This document shows, piece by piece, positions 16,749-23,327 of a DNA stretch of 37,828 nt. This DNA is from JACQHM01 sp964535215 (lineage in GTDB: Bacteria; Methylomirabilota; Methylomirabilia; Methylomirabilales; JACQHM01): assembly GCA_964535215.1 (NCBI GenBank), contig CAZHST010000029.1:1-37828 (forward strand), given 5' to 3'. The notes under the pieces are model-generated. The model saw only the letters and a list, made by a program, of their open reading frames with translations. It was not told the origin of the DNA and ran no database searches. The position numbers and the translations under genes were made by a program. Positions within the stretch are counted from its first letter, which is position 1. Each line of letters opens with the position of its first letter.

Positions 16749-16931
16749 ATGAAACCTTGGCATGCGATTTTCATCCTCATGTTCGTGGGTCTCTATGGGG
16801 GTATCGGCCTATGGCTCCTGGGGACTTGGCTCGTTGAGCGCCTCAGAGCGACCTGCCCACCCACCGGTGGAACCGATCTTTCAGGCCGCGGGGGTTTAAG
16901 GTCTAAGGAGCGAAGGGCTCTGACGCGGTAA
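16749..16931 (+). CDS. Small single-pass membrane protein
   Basis: Sixty residues with one clear membrane segment (HAIFILMFVGLYGGIGLWLLGTW) and a polar tail of about 30 residues containing one cysteine and several Arg/Lys. I do not recognise the family. The AAAGGG upstream of the ATG is a modest ribosome site. It lies 45 bases before the third cupredoxin-like gene in the same orientation and may be co-transcribed. Its first residues MKPWHAIF resemble MKAWHVIF at 5527, also at DNA level. A real but uncharacterised small gene is likely. Confidence 0.5.
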   Translation: MKPWHAIFILMFVGLYGGIGLWLLGTWLVERLRATCPPTGGTDLSGRGGLRSKERRALTR

Positions 16932-16976
16932 ATCTCTACGGCTAACCCTTTGACTTGTATACGAGGAGGGAAACCG

Positions 16977-17411
16977 ATGAAAAAAGCGCATGGAGGTTTC
17001 TGCTTGATCGTGGCTGCCGTCCTGGCCATCGGGGTTGTGAACACCTGGGCCCAGGTGACACCCACCGGCGTCACCAAGATCATCACCCTGGCCGGCCGGG
17101 AGGTCAACCCGGAGACCCTCGAGATCAACCGGGGCGATACGGTGATCTGGGCGACCATTGACGAGCCCGCTACGGTGTACTTCTCGGAAGGTACCCCTGT
17201 CAAACTGGCCTGCGTGGCCCCGACCCGTTTCCGCTTGAACGAGGATGGGGCGTACACCTCCGGGATCATCCCACCAGGAGGCGTGGCGAGTCTCTGCTTC
17301 GTCGAACCCGGCACCTACGACTACGCCGTGTTCTTCAGGGGAGGTATTGAGGCCGCCGGTCGCATCGGCCCCCGCCCCGGTGTGCCAGCAGGACGGATCA
17401 TCGTGAGATAG
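16977..17411 (+). CDS. Secreted cupredoxin-like protein lacking copper ligands (paralogue 3)
   Basis: From ATG 16977 (preceded by GAGGAGGGAAACC) it encodes 144 residues with a signal peptide ending at TWAQ. It is close to the paralogue at 2079: shared blocks include TPTGVTKIITLAG, REVNPETLEINRGD, LACVAPTRFRLNEDGAYTSG and SLCFVEPGTY. The His normally found after the 'DEP' turn is Ala and the copper Cys position is Ala/Val, so copper is unlikely. The conserved Cys pair is kept. It lies beside the third sigma/anti-sigma/peroxidase block, whereas the other copies lie beside the first sigma pair, supporting a block duplication. Confidence 0.72.
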   Translation: MKKAHGGFCLIVAAVLAIGVVNTWAQVTPTGVTKIITLAGREVNPETLEINRGDTVIWATIDEPATVYFSEGTPVKLACVAPTRFRLNEDGAYTSGIIPPGGVASLCFVEPGTYDYAVFFRGGIEAAGRIGPRPGVPAGRIIVR

Positions 17412-17518
17412 CACCAGCAAAGGGGCAGCAAGGTGTGCGACATCCTGCAGCACCTTCGTCTTCCCTATCACGAGGGGTTGAAGGCTGGAACGCTGAAGGG
17501 CTCTAGGGTTGGGCACTA

Positions 17519-17715
17519 ATGGCTCGTCCCGTGGAGACGGCCCTTAGCCTTGTCGCCCCTCTGGCCATGGGGGGTTGTGGGACAGGCCTGGTCACTCCCC
17601 CGCTGCCTACCCGGGCAGTCTTCAACCGTCCCTTCAGAGGAGGTCTGGCGGGCTGGCCTCGCGGCCCTCCGGGCCACAAGATACCCCGTGGTTGCCCTGG
17701 AAAAGGAGGAAGGTG
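17519..17715 (+). pseudogene. Truncated, frameshifted relic of a lipoprotein related to the 32639 gene
   Basis: One frame gives a lipoprotein-type start MARPVETALSLVAPLAMGGCGTGL; a second frame then gives STVPSEEVWRAGLAALRATRYPVVALEKEEG, which matches QTFPRPLEDVWHASLELVKLVRYPLARVEG of the intact protein at 32639-33100. The switch between the two frames falls near base 17610, and the remaining 90 or so residues of the family are missing. The relic ends at the ribosome site of the next small lipoprotein gene. The stretch 17412-17518 contains nothing I can assign. Confidence 0.6.
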
Positions 17716-17724
17716 GGAGGGAGG

Positions 17725-17877
17725 ATGATGAAACGGTTGGTTCTCATGATAGTGCTCTTGATGCTTCTCGCCGGATGTGCAACCACACCCGGGCAGGAGA
17801 ACGTGGGAGGGTGGGCGGCACCTTATTGCGTCCGGTCGTACTATGGTCAAATCATCTGCTATCCGCTGAGTTATTGA
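17725..17877 (+). CDS. Small lipoprotein
   Basis: Fifty residues: MMKRLVLMIVLLMLLAGC is a textbook lipoprotein signal with the lipobox LLAGC, so the mature protein starts at a lipidated Cys and has only about 32 residues, including two further cysteines (PYCVRSYYGQIICYPL). The ribosome site GGGAGGGAGG precedes it. I do not recognise the family. ATG 17728 is an equally possible start. The aromatic, Cys-containing tail might form a disulfide. Confidence 0.7.
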   Translation: MMKRLVLMIVLLMLLAGCATTPGQENVGGWAAPYCVRSYYGQIICYPLSY

Positions 17878-17909
17878 AGCGGGGAAGCTTGAAGAAGGGG
17901 AGAGAAAGC

Positions 17910-17938
17910 TTGACAGGGAGAGATCGTGCCGATAATTT
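17910..17938 (+). promoter_or_regulatory. Sigma-70-type promoter for the sigma-54 activator gene
   Basis: TTGACA at 17910-17915, a 17-base spacer, then TAATTT at 17933-17938. This is an almost perfect housekeeping promoter with optimal spacing. Transcription would start near 17945 and read into the activator gene at 18038, leaving a leader of about 93 bases. Confidence 0.65.
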
Positions 17939-18037
17939 AGGAGATAACCTACCTTATTTTAGGAGGGGTAAAGCATCAGCTCCAGGGTCTCGTGAGATCA
18001 GCTTCTGGGGTCTGTCAGGAGAGGAGATGGGAAGAGG

Positions 18038-20065
18038 GTGAGATGCCAGATGAACGATGAAGAGGAGACAAAAGAGCAAGGGAAGGAAGTTGACACTGAT
18101 CGCCAGCGGACGGAGGCCGCGCTCCAGGCCAGCGAAGAACGGTTCCGCAAAGTGTTTGAGCACTCCAACGATGCGATCTTCGTAATTGATCCGGAGCAGG
18201 ATAAGATTCTTGAGGTGAATGTGAAAGCCTGCCGGATGCTCGGCTATTCCCGTGAGGAACTCTTATCTCTGCCCATCACTGCGATTCATCCGAACGAGAT
18301 GCCCCAGTTCCTGGCGTTTGCCCGGTCGGTGGTTGAAACGGGGAGTGGATGGACCAATGAACTCACCTGCCTGACCAAGACCGGTGAGACTCTCCCTGCC
18401 GAGATTTCAGCCTCAGTGATCGAGATCGGTAGCAGGACCTGCATGATTGCCTTTGTGCGGGACATTACCGATCGCAAGCGGGCGGAGGCCGCGCTCCAGC
18501 AATACACCGCGAACCTCCAAATGCTCGTCGAAGAGCGGACCGCCGAGCTCCGCCGTTCCCAAGAGCGATACCGGGTCCTGCTAGAGATCAACAACGCGAT
18601 TATCTTAAACCTGACCCGGGAGGCCCTCTTCCACGCCGTTTCCCAGACCCTTTCCCAGGCCCTTCTCTTCGATCGGGCAACCCTTACCCTCTATGATCCG
18701 GAGAAGGACAGCTTGAAGGTGTTCGCCCTGGAGGGGCCCTCCCTCCCAAAGGCCTTCGGAGGCGTTGGGACCGAGGTCACCCGTCAGGGGAGCCATGTTG
18801 GCTGGGTCTTGGACCATAAGCGGCCCCTTCTCCGACGTGACCTCGAGCAGGAACGCCAGTTTGCTATCGAAGAACGGTTGCTGGCCGAAGGCCTCCGATC
18901 CTATATCGTCGTACCCCTCCTTGCCAAGGGGAAAACCCTGGGGACATTGAACGTGGGAAGCCACGGGCCGAACCGGTATTCCGAAGAGGATGCCCTGTTC
19001 CTCCAGGAGGTGGCGAAGCAGATCGCGATGGCCATTGAGAACATGCTGGCTTACGAGGAGATTGCTAAGCTTCAGGCGAGGCTCCAGGAGGAGAACATCT
19101 ACCTTCAGGAGGAGATCAAGACGGACTACAACTTCGAGGAGATCATCGGGGGAAGCCGGGCCTTGAAGAAGGTGCTAAAAGCTGTGGAGATGGTGGCAAC
19201 GACGGACACCACGGTCCTCCTCCTGGGAGAAACAGGGACGGGGAAGGAACTGGTCGCCCGGGCCATCCATCACCTCAGTCCTCGGCAGCATCGGACGTTG
19301 GTCAAGGTGAACTGCGCGGCCCTCCCCACCGGGCTCATCGAAAGTGAGCTGTTCGGCCATGAAAAAGGGGCCTTCACCGGGGCCCTTTCCCGGAAGATCG
19401 GCCGCTTCGAGCTGGCCGATGGGGGGACTATCTTTCTCGACGAGATCGGGGATTTGCCGCTGGAGCTCCAACCGAAGCTCCTCCGGGTCCTCCAGGAGGG
19501 GGAGTTTGAGCGGGTGGGCGGCTCCCCCACCATCAAGGTGGATGTTCGGGTGATTGCGGCCACGAACCGGGACCTGGAGAAGGCCGTCCAGGAGGGGAGG
19601 TTCCGCCCGGACCTCTACTACCGGCTGAATGTTTTCCCGATCCGGCTCCCGCCGCTGCGGGAGCGGCAGGAGGACATCCCGCTCCTGGTCAGGTATTTTG
19701 TCCAGAAGTATGGGACCAAGTTAGGTAAGAGGATCGAAACGATCCCTCAACCGACGATGGAGGCCCTCAAGGCCTATCCCTGGCCTGGGAACATCAGGGA
19801 ATTGGAGAACGTGATCGAGCGGGCGGTTATCCTCAGTCGGGGCTCTCAACTGGAGCTGGGCGAGTGGCTTCCGAAACCTGGTGTCAGCCCGCAGGGGACT
19901 TGGATCCCGACCCTCGAAGAACTGGAACGGGAGCACATCCTCCACGTGCTGGAGCTGACCGGCTGGCGGGTGAGTGGGGAGAAGGGGGCGGCCAAGCTTT
20001 TAGGGCTGAAACCGACCACCTTAGAAGCTCGGATGAAAAAACTCGGAATCACAAGGAAGGGGTGA
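18038..20065 (+). CDS. Sigma-54-dependent transcriptional activator with PAS and GAF sensors
   Basis: A 675-residue enhancer-binding protein. A PAS domain occupies about residues 25-145 (FRKVFEHSNDAIFVI to DITDRKRAE), then a short coiled coil, a GAF domain at about 185-335, a coiled-coil linker and the AAA+ domain from about 367. Walker A is GETGTGKE (about 397), the sigma-54-contacting GAFTGA loop is intact (about 445), and Walker B reads GTIFLDEIGDL. The C-terminus is a Fis-type HTH (GAAKLLGLKPTTLEARMKKLG). The layout is FhlA/NifA-like. No receiver domain is present, so it senses a small ligand or redox state directly. GTG 18038 or ATG 18050 may be the start. A sigma-54 promoter lies 140 bases downstream of the gene. 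Confidence 0.93.
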   Translation: MRCQMNDEEETKEQGKEVDTDRQRTEAALQASEERFRKVFEHSNDAIFVIDPEQDKILEVNVKACRMLGYSREELLSLPITAIHPNEMPQFLAFARSVVETGSGWTNELTCLTKTGETLPAEISASVIEIGSRTCMIAFVRDITDRKRAEAALQQYTANLQMLVEERTAELRRSQERYRVLLEINNAIILNLTREALFHAVSQTLSQALLFDRATLTLYDPEKDSLKVFALEGPSLPKAFGGVGTEVTRQGSHVGWVLDHKRPLLRRDLEQERQFAIEERLLAEGLRSYIVVPLLAKGKTLGTLNVGSHGPNRYSEEDALFLQEVAKQIAMAIENMLAYEEIAKLQARLQEENIYLQEEIKTDYNFEEIIGGSRALKKVLKAVEMVATTDTTVLLLGETGTGKELVARAIHHLSPRQHRTLVKVNCAALPTGLIESELFGHEKGAFTGALSRKIGRFELADGGTIFLDEIGDLPLELQPKLLRVLQEGEFERVGGSPTIKVDVRVIAATNRDLEKAVQEGRFRPDLYYRLNVFPIRLPPLRERQEDIPLLVRYFVQKYGTKLGKRIETIPQPTMEALKAYPWPGNIRELENVIERAVILSRGSQLELGEWLPKPGVSPQGTWIPTLEELEREHILHVLELTGWRVSGEKGAAKLLGLKPTTLEARMKKLGITRKG

Positions 20066-20088
20066 GAAGTCCCAACATTTCGTGAAGC

Positions 20089-20104
20089 TCCCAATATATT
20101 GGGA
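20089..20104. promoter_or_regulatory. 16-bp perfect palindrome, candidate activator binding site
   Basis: TCCCAATATATTGGGA is a perfect inverted repeat. A half-site-like TCCCAACAT lies 20 bases before it. It is placed about 105-115 bases upstream of a sigma-54 promoter at 20206, the usual distance of an upstream activating sequence, and 24 bases after the stop of the sigma-54 activator gene. It is therefore a good candidate for that activator's own target. Confidence 0.45.
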
Positions 20105-20166
20105 TAGACGGGAGTTCAGGACGGGGCCTACGACATCCCCCCAAGCTTACCTGACTCTAGCTTTCT

Positions 20167-20204
20167 CGGCCATTTAGAGCACGCTCTAGATGGCCGTTTT
20201 GTTT
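20167..20204 (+). terminator. Rho-independent terminator after the sigma-54 activator gene
   Basis: A 14-base-pair stem (CGGCCATTTAGAGC pairing with GCTCTAGATGGCCG, one G-T wobble) with a two-base loop is followed by TTTTGTTT. It ends transcription from the activator gene and insulates the sigma-54 promoter that starts two bases later. Confidence 0.8.
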
Positions 20205-20205
20205 C

Positions 20206-20220
20206 TGGCATAAGACTTGC
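20206..20220 (+). promoter_or_regulatory. Sigma-54 promoter
   Basis: The 15-mer TGGCATAAGACTTGC matches the -24/-12 consensus TGGCACG-N4-TTGC at all nine of its most conserved positions (TGGCA and TTGC) with correct spacing. Transcription would start near 20231 and read the Cys-rich gene at 20348, perhaps continuing into the Crp-family gene. The activator gene immediately upstream fits an autonomous module. Confidence 0.65.
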
Positions 20221-20347
20221 CCGCTTTCTAGGACAGACCACCCTCTTTAGAGGCCTGTGAGCGAGACCGAGCTGGTCACGACCATTGAAGGCCTTCTCAC
20301 TCAACGCTCGCACCTCAGAGATATGAGATAGAGAAAAGGAGGAGAAG

Positions 20348-20620
20348 ATGCCCACGATCGTCGAGTACAGTGCAGTGAAGCGACCCCTCAACGCCTATCC
20401 TACCTGCATCATCTCGCCCCCCTTCCCGAGTCCCTGTTGCCAAACCCATATGGAACAGATTGGAGCCCAGGAGGAGGACCAGGGATGGCCCTTCTTCTAT
20501 ACCCGGTGCCGCCTCTGTGGGTACACTGTCCGTCAGTTTTTCCCGGTGCACCAGGATCTCCTCCAAACTCACGTGAAAACGCTGATCGCTCGGAGGGCAC
20601 ACCTGGACGCCGTGGCCTGA
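20348..20620 (+). CDS. Small Cys-rich protein, possible zinc ribbon
   Basis: Ninety residues with Cys at TCII, PCCQT and a TRCRLCGY knuckle, a possible C...CC...CxxC zinc site, and a C-terminal HQDLLQTHVKTLIARR helix. I do not recognise the family. The ribosome site AAAGGAGGAG is strong. It is the first gene behind the sigma-54 promoter at 20206, so it is the most likely target of the activator encoded upstream. It may be a nucleic-acid or protein-binding adaptor. Confidence 0.65.
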   Translation: MPTIVEYSAVKRPLNAYPTCIISPPFPSPCCQTHMEQIGAQEEDQGWPFFYTRCRLCGYTVRQFFPVHQDLLQTHVKTLIARRAHLDAVA

Positions 20621-20708
20621 ACGCTTAAGGGTCCCCTCGGTCTTCCTCACAGTTCCTCATCAATGGTCCTCCGCTCACCGAGGCGCTCTTGAAGGGAGGG
20701 GGAGAGCC

Positions 20709-21392
20709 GTGAAACGAGCTGACGGAGGAACAACGTTAAGGGGCTTCGACCTCTTCGCCGGGATGAACGAGGAGGAGCTGAAGGCGCTGGACCGGATCTC
20801 CCACATGATGCGGGTCAAGAAAGGGCAGCTTGTGTTCCTTCCCGGGGATCCCGGGCAATCGGTCTTTTTGCTGAAGACGGGACGGGTCAAGATTGCCCGG
20901 CTCTCCCGAGAGGGGAAGGAGTTCATCGTGGAGATCGTGGAGCCGGGAGAGATCTTTGGGGAGTTGAGTCTGGTGGCGGAAGGGCCGCAGGAGACGATGG
21001 CGGAGGCCCTGGAGGATTCCCTCCTTCACATTATCCCCCGTGCTGACTTTGAGGCCCTCCTCCGGCAAATCCCGGACCTCTGTCTCAAGGTGGCGAAGCT
21101 CATCGGGCTGAAGCTGAAGCGGATCGAGAGTCGGTTGGAGGACCTGGTCTTCAGGGACGTCCCGGGGCGGGTGGCGACACTCCTCCTAGAGTTGAGTCGG
21201 GAGTACGGTATCCCTGACAGCCGGTGGGTTCTGCTTCGGATCATACTCAGCCAGCGGGAGATCGCCAACCTGATCGGGGCCAGTCGGGAGATGGTCAACC
21301 ATACGCTCTCGGAGTTTCGGCAACGTGGGGTGATCGAGTTGGAAGGGCGACGCCTCATCATCCGGAGGCGGGAGGTTCTGGAGCATCTCTAG
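20709..21392 (+). CDS. Crp/Fnr-family transcriptional regulator
   Basis: About 227 residues from GTG 20709 (preceded by GGGAGGGGGAG). An N-terminal cyclic-nucleotide-type beta-roll (residues about 12-125, with PGEIFGELSL) precedes the dimer helix and a winged HTH. The recognition helix reads ASREMVNHTLSEF; Ser-Arg-Glu at about 192-194 aligns with CRP Ser179-Arg180-Glu181, which read TGTGA, while CRP Arg185 is replaced by His. The CRP Arg82 that binds the cAMP phosphate is Glu here, so cAMP is an unlikely ligand, and there is no FNR-type cysteine cluster. It could bind the TGTGA-type palindromes found in this window. The STAS gene follows 18 bases on. Confidence 0.93.
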   Translation: MKRADGGTTLRGFDLFAGMNEEELKALDRISHMMRVKKGQLVFLPGDPGQSVFLLKTGRVKIARLSREGKEFIVEIVEPGEIFGELSLVAEGPQETMAEALEDSLLHIIPRADFEALLRQIPDLCLKVAKLIGLKLKRIESRLEDLVFRDVPGRVATLLLELSREYGIPDSRWVLLRIILSQREIANLIGASREMVNHTLSEFRQRGVIELEGRRLIIRRREVLEHL

Positions 21393-21410
21393 GAGAGGAG
21401 GAGAAACGCT

Positions 21411-21719
21411 TTGCTCCGGATCACGAAAGTGGCTGAAACCCCATCCCAGGTCACACTCAAGCTGGAAGGGAGGATCGTGTCGGACTGGGTCGCCGTGTTA
21501 GAGCGCGAGTGCCTGAGGTTTCTCCAAGAAAAGCAAAAAGTCCTCCTGGATTTCTCAGGGGTGACGTTCATTGATGGCCGTGGTGTGGAGATGTTGAAGA
21601 GGATCACATCCGAAAATCTAAAGATCCTCAACTGCTCTCCTCTCCTTGCGGATTTGCTCCAGGGAGGGGGGGAAGTGTGGGACAAGCCGGAGGAAGAACA
21701 CCCCTCTTATCAATCTTAG
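21411..21719 (+). CDS. STAS-domain protein (anti-anti-sigma-like)
   Basis: About 102 residues, starting with TTG at 21411 after AGGAGAGGAGGAG. The STAS fold is recognisable from TLKLEGRIVSDWVAVLERE, VLLDFSGVTFIDGRGVEML and the ILNCSPLLADLL helix. The Asp-Gly-Arg-Gly in place of the usual D-S-x-G means the phosphorylatable Ser of SpoIIAA-type antagonists is missing, so regulation by a switch kinase is doubtful. It is probably co-transcribed with the Crp-family gene. Confidence 0.8.
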   Translation: MLRITKVAETPSQVTLKLEGRIVSDWVAVLERECLRFLQEKQKVLLDFSGVTFIDGRGVEMLKRITSENLKILNCSPLLADLLQGGGEVWDKPEEEHPSYQS

Positions 21720-21831
21720 CTTTAGCGATGTGAAAAGGAGGTGAATCTCCTCAGCGATCCTCTGCATCTAAAGAGGCGATGACAACTGGTGAGTTATCAG
21801 AGACCTTCTCTTCATGGCTTTTAGGGGGACC

Positions 21832-21906
21832 ATGGAAAGCTTTTTAGGGTTGTTAGCCGCTCTCGGGATCCTCTACTGGATCGCCCGGAAAATCGGTTCT
21901 GGTTGA
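21832..21906 (+). CDS. Candidate 24-residue membrane peptide
   Basis: The peptide MESFLGLLAALGILYWIARKIGSG is one short membrane segment with a basic end, preceded by AGGGGGA. An in-frame ATG at 21814 could add six residues. Such peptides are often subunits of oxidases or stress responses, but nothing identifies it. It lies in a 315-base stretch (21720-22034) otherwise without a gene, which also holds a short GC hairpin at 21918-21932. Confidence 0.35.
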   Translation: MESFLGLLAALGILYWIARKIGSG

Positions 21907-22034
21907 GGCACCTCTTGCCCCGCGGGCCGGGGTGTTCCCAATGGGGAGGATCCTGAACACGATGCCGAAAGTGGTAGGGCATATCTCTAATCGACGCCGG
22001 TTAGTATTGAATCCAAGGAAAGGAGGAAAGTGAG

Positions 22035-22718
22035 ATGCTGAAGAAACTGAACATCGGCTCGGCCATTCTGGCCGGCCTCGTTGCTACGGGAGCCATGACA
22101 CTCCTGATGTACACAGCCCCCCTGATGGGCCTCCCTAAGATGGACATCATGCTCGCCTTGGGGAGCCTCTTTCCCTGGAAGATCTCCCCCTACATCCCGG
22201 GGACGATCCTCCACTTTGGCATCGGGAGCGCCCTTGCCCTCCTCTACGCCCTGCTCTTCGCCCGTTGGCTCCCAGGGCCGAGGTGGGCGCGAGGGGCGCT
22301 CTATTCGCTTCTCCCCTGGCTCCTGGCTATCTTTGCCATGGCCCCGATGATGACCCTGGTGCAGTCCTGGACGAATCCGGCTGCGGCAGGCCAGGTGGTG
22401 AATCCTTGCGCTGCCGTCAACCCCTGTGCGGTGACCAGCCGCCCCACCAATCCGTGCTCCGTGCCACAGGGGCCGGCCAACCCGTGCAGCCCAGGGCAGT
22501 CCCAGGCTATGAATCCCTGCGCGACCCCAACACCTCAGGCGATGAATCCCTGTGGTATTGCCGCTCCAAAGGCCCTCAACCCCTGTGGCGCTGCGCCCGG
22601 TCCAGGTCCAGTGGCCCTCAGCCCGACCGTGACCCGGCTGATGAGCCTCATGGCCCACTTGGTTTACGGGGCTGTCCTCGGTCTCCTCTACCGGCCAAGG
22701 GTGGACGCTGCAGGCTAA
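22035..22718 (+). CDS. Membrane protein with seven-fold NPC repeats
   Basis: About 227 residues. Three membrane segments precede residue 115 (AILAGLVATGAMTLLMYTA; IPGTILHFGIGSALALLYALLF; LLPWLLAIFAMAPMMTLV) and a final one follows (LMAHLVYGAVLGLLY). Between them is a linker with seven Asn-Pro-Cys triplets spaced 6 to 11 residues apart at 22401-22586, among Ala, Pro, Gln and Ser. The linker is probably exposed and could bind metal or be crosslinked. The first half resembles DUF6789-type membrane proteins. The ribosome site AAAGGAGGAAAG is strong. The next gene ends in ANPCSSR, so the two may share a Cys-tagged function. Confidence 0.7.
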   Translation: MLKKLNIGSAILAGLVATGAMTLLMYTAPLMGLPKMDIMLALGSLFPWKISPYIPGTILHFGIGSALALLYALLFARWLPGPRWARGALYSLLPWLLAIFAMAPMMTLVQSWTNPAAAGQVVNPCAAVNPCAVTSRPTNPCSVPQGPANPCSPGQSQAMNPCATPTPQAMNPCGIAAPKALNPCGAAPGPGPVALSPTVTRLMSLMAHLVYGAVLGLLYRPRVDAAG

Positions 22719-22809
22719 GCGTGATTTGCCACAGAGGCAAACCCGTGCTGGTTCCGTCGGTGAGAAAAGACCCTTGCTTAAGGGCTCAACAGAAAGGAGG
22801 ACGTTTACG

Positions 22810-23271
22810 ATGAGAAAGCTCATTGTTCTGGCCATCGCCTCGCTTGCCCTGGTGAGCCTCTGGGGGGCCGGTTTGGCCTTCGCCGCCGAGAAGGTGAAAC
22901 TCGCCCTCCAACGGGCACCAGGGGTTGAGAGTGGGAGCGGGCAGGCAGTGATCGATGGGAACACCCTGGAGCTCAAGGTGAAAGATCTGAAGCCCAACTC
23001 GGTCTATACGGTCTGGTGGATGAAGACACAGCCCCAGATGGAGATCGCAGGGGTAGGCGAGGCCCCCTTTAGCTTTAAGACGAATAGGAAAGGGGCCGGG
23101 ACCTTCAAGGCCAAGCTGGACTCCACTCCGTTCGGCCGGTGGCAGATGCTGAAAATCATCCGGCATACGACAGGGGATCCGCGAGACATGCAGAGCATTG
23201 AGGATGCCTTGTGGGCCCCCCTCACCCAGGCTGAGGGGAAAGTGCTGGCCAACCCCTGCTCGTCCCGGTGA
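22810..23271 (+). CDS. Secreted protein ending in an NPC motif
   Basis: About 153 residues with a signal peptide ending at AFAA, then a mostly beta domain with KVKLALQRAPGVESGSGQA and the SVYTVWWMKTQP strand, whose pattern recalls small secreted Ig-like domains, and the C-terminal tail VLANPCSSR. I do not recognise the family. It follows the NPC-repeat membrane protein by 91 bases and shares the otherwise rare Asn-Pro-Cys motif. ATG 22810 has the ribosome site AGAAAGGAGG. The 57 bases before the next gene show no terminator. Confidence 0.65.
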   Translation: MRKLIVLAIASLALVSLWGAGLAFAAEKVKLALQRAPGVESGSGQAVIDGNTLELKVKDLKPNSVYTVWWMKTQPQMEIAGVGEAPFSFKTNRKGAGTFKAKLDSTPFGRWQMLKIIRHTTGDPRDMQSIEDALWAPLTQAEGKVLANPCSSR

Positions 23272-23327
23272 CGCCGTGAGAGTGGAGCGGCCCGGATTTT
23301 GGGGGCCCTGACGAAACGGAGGCTCCA

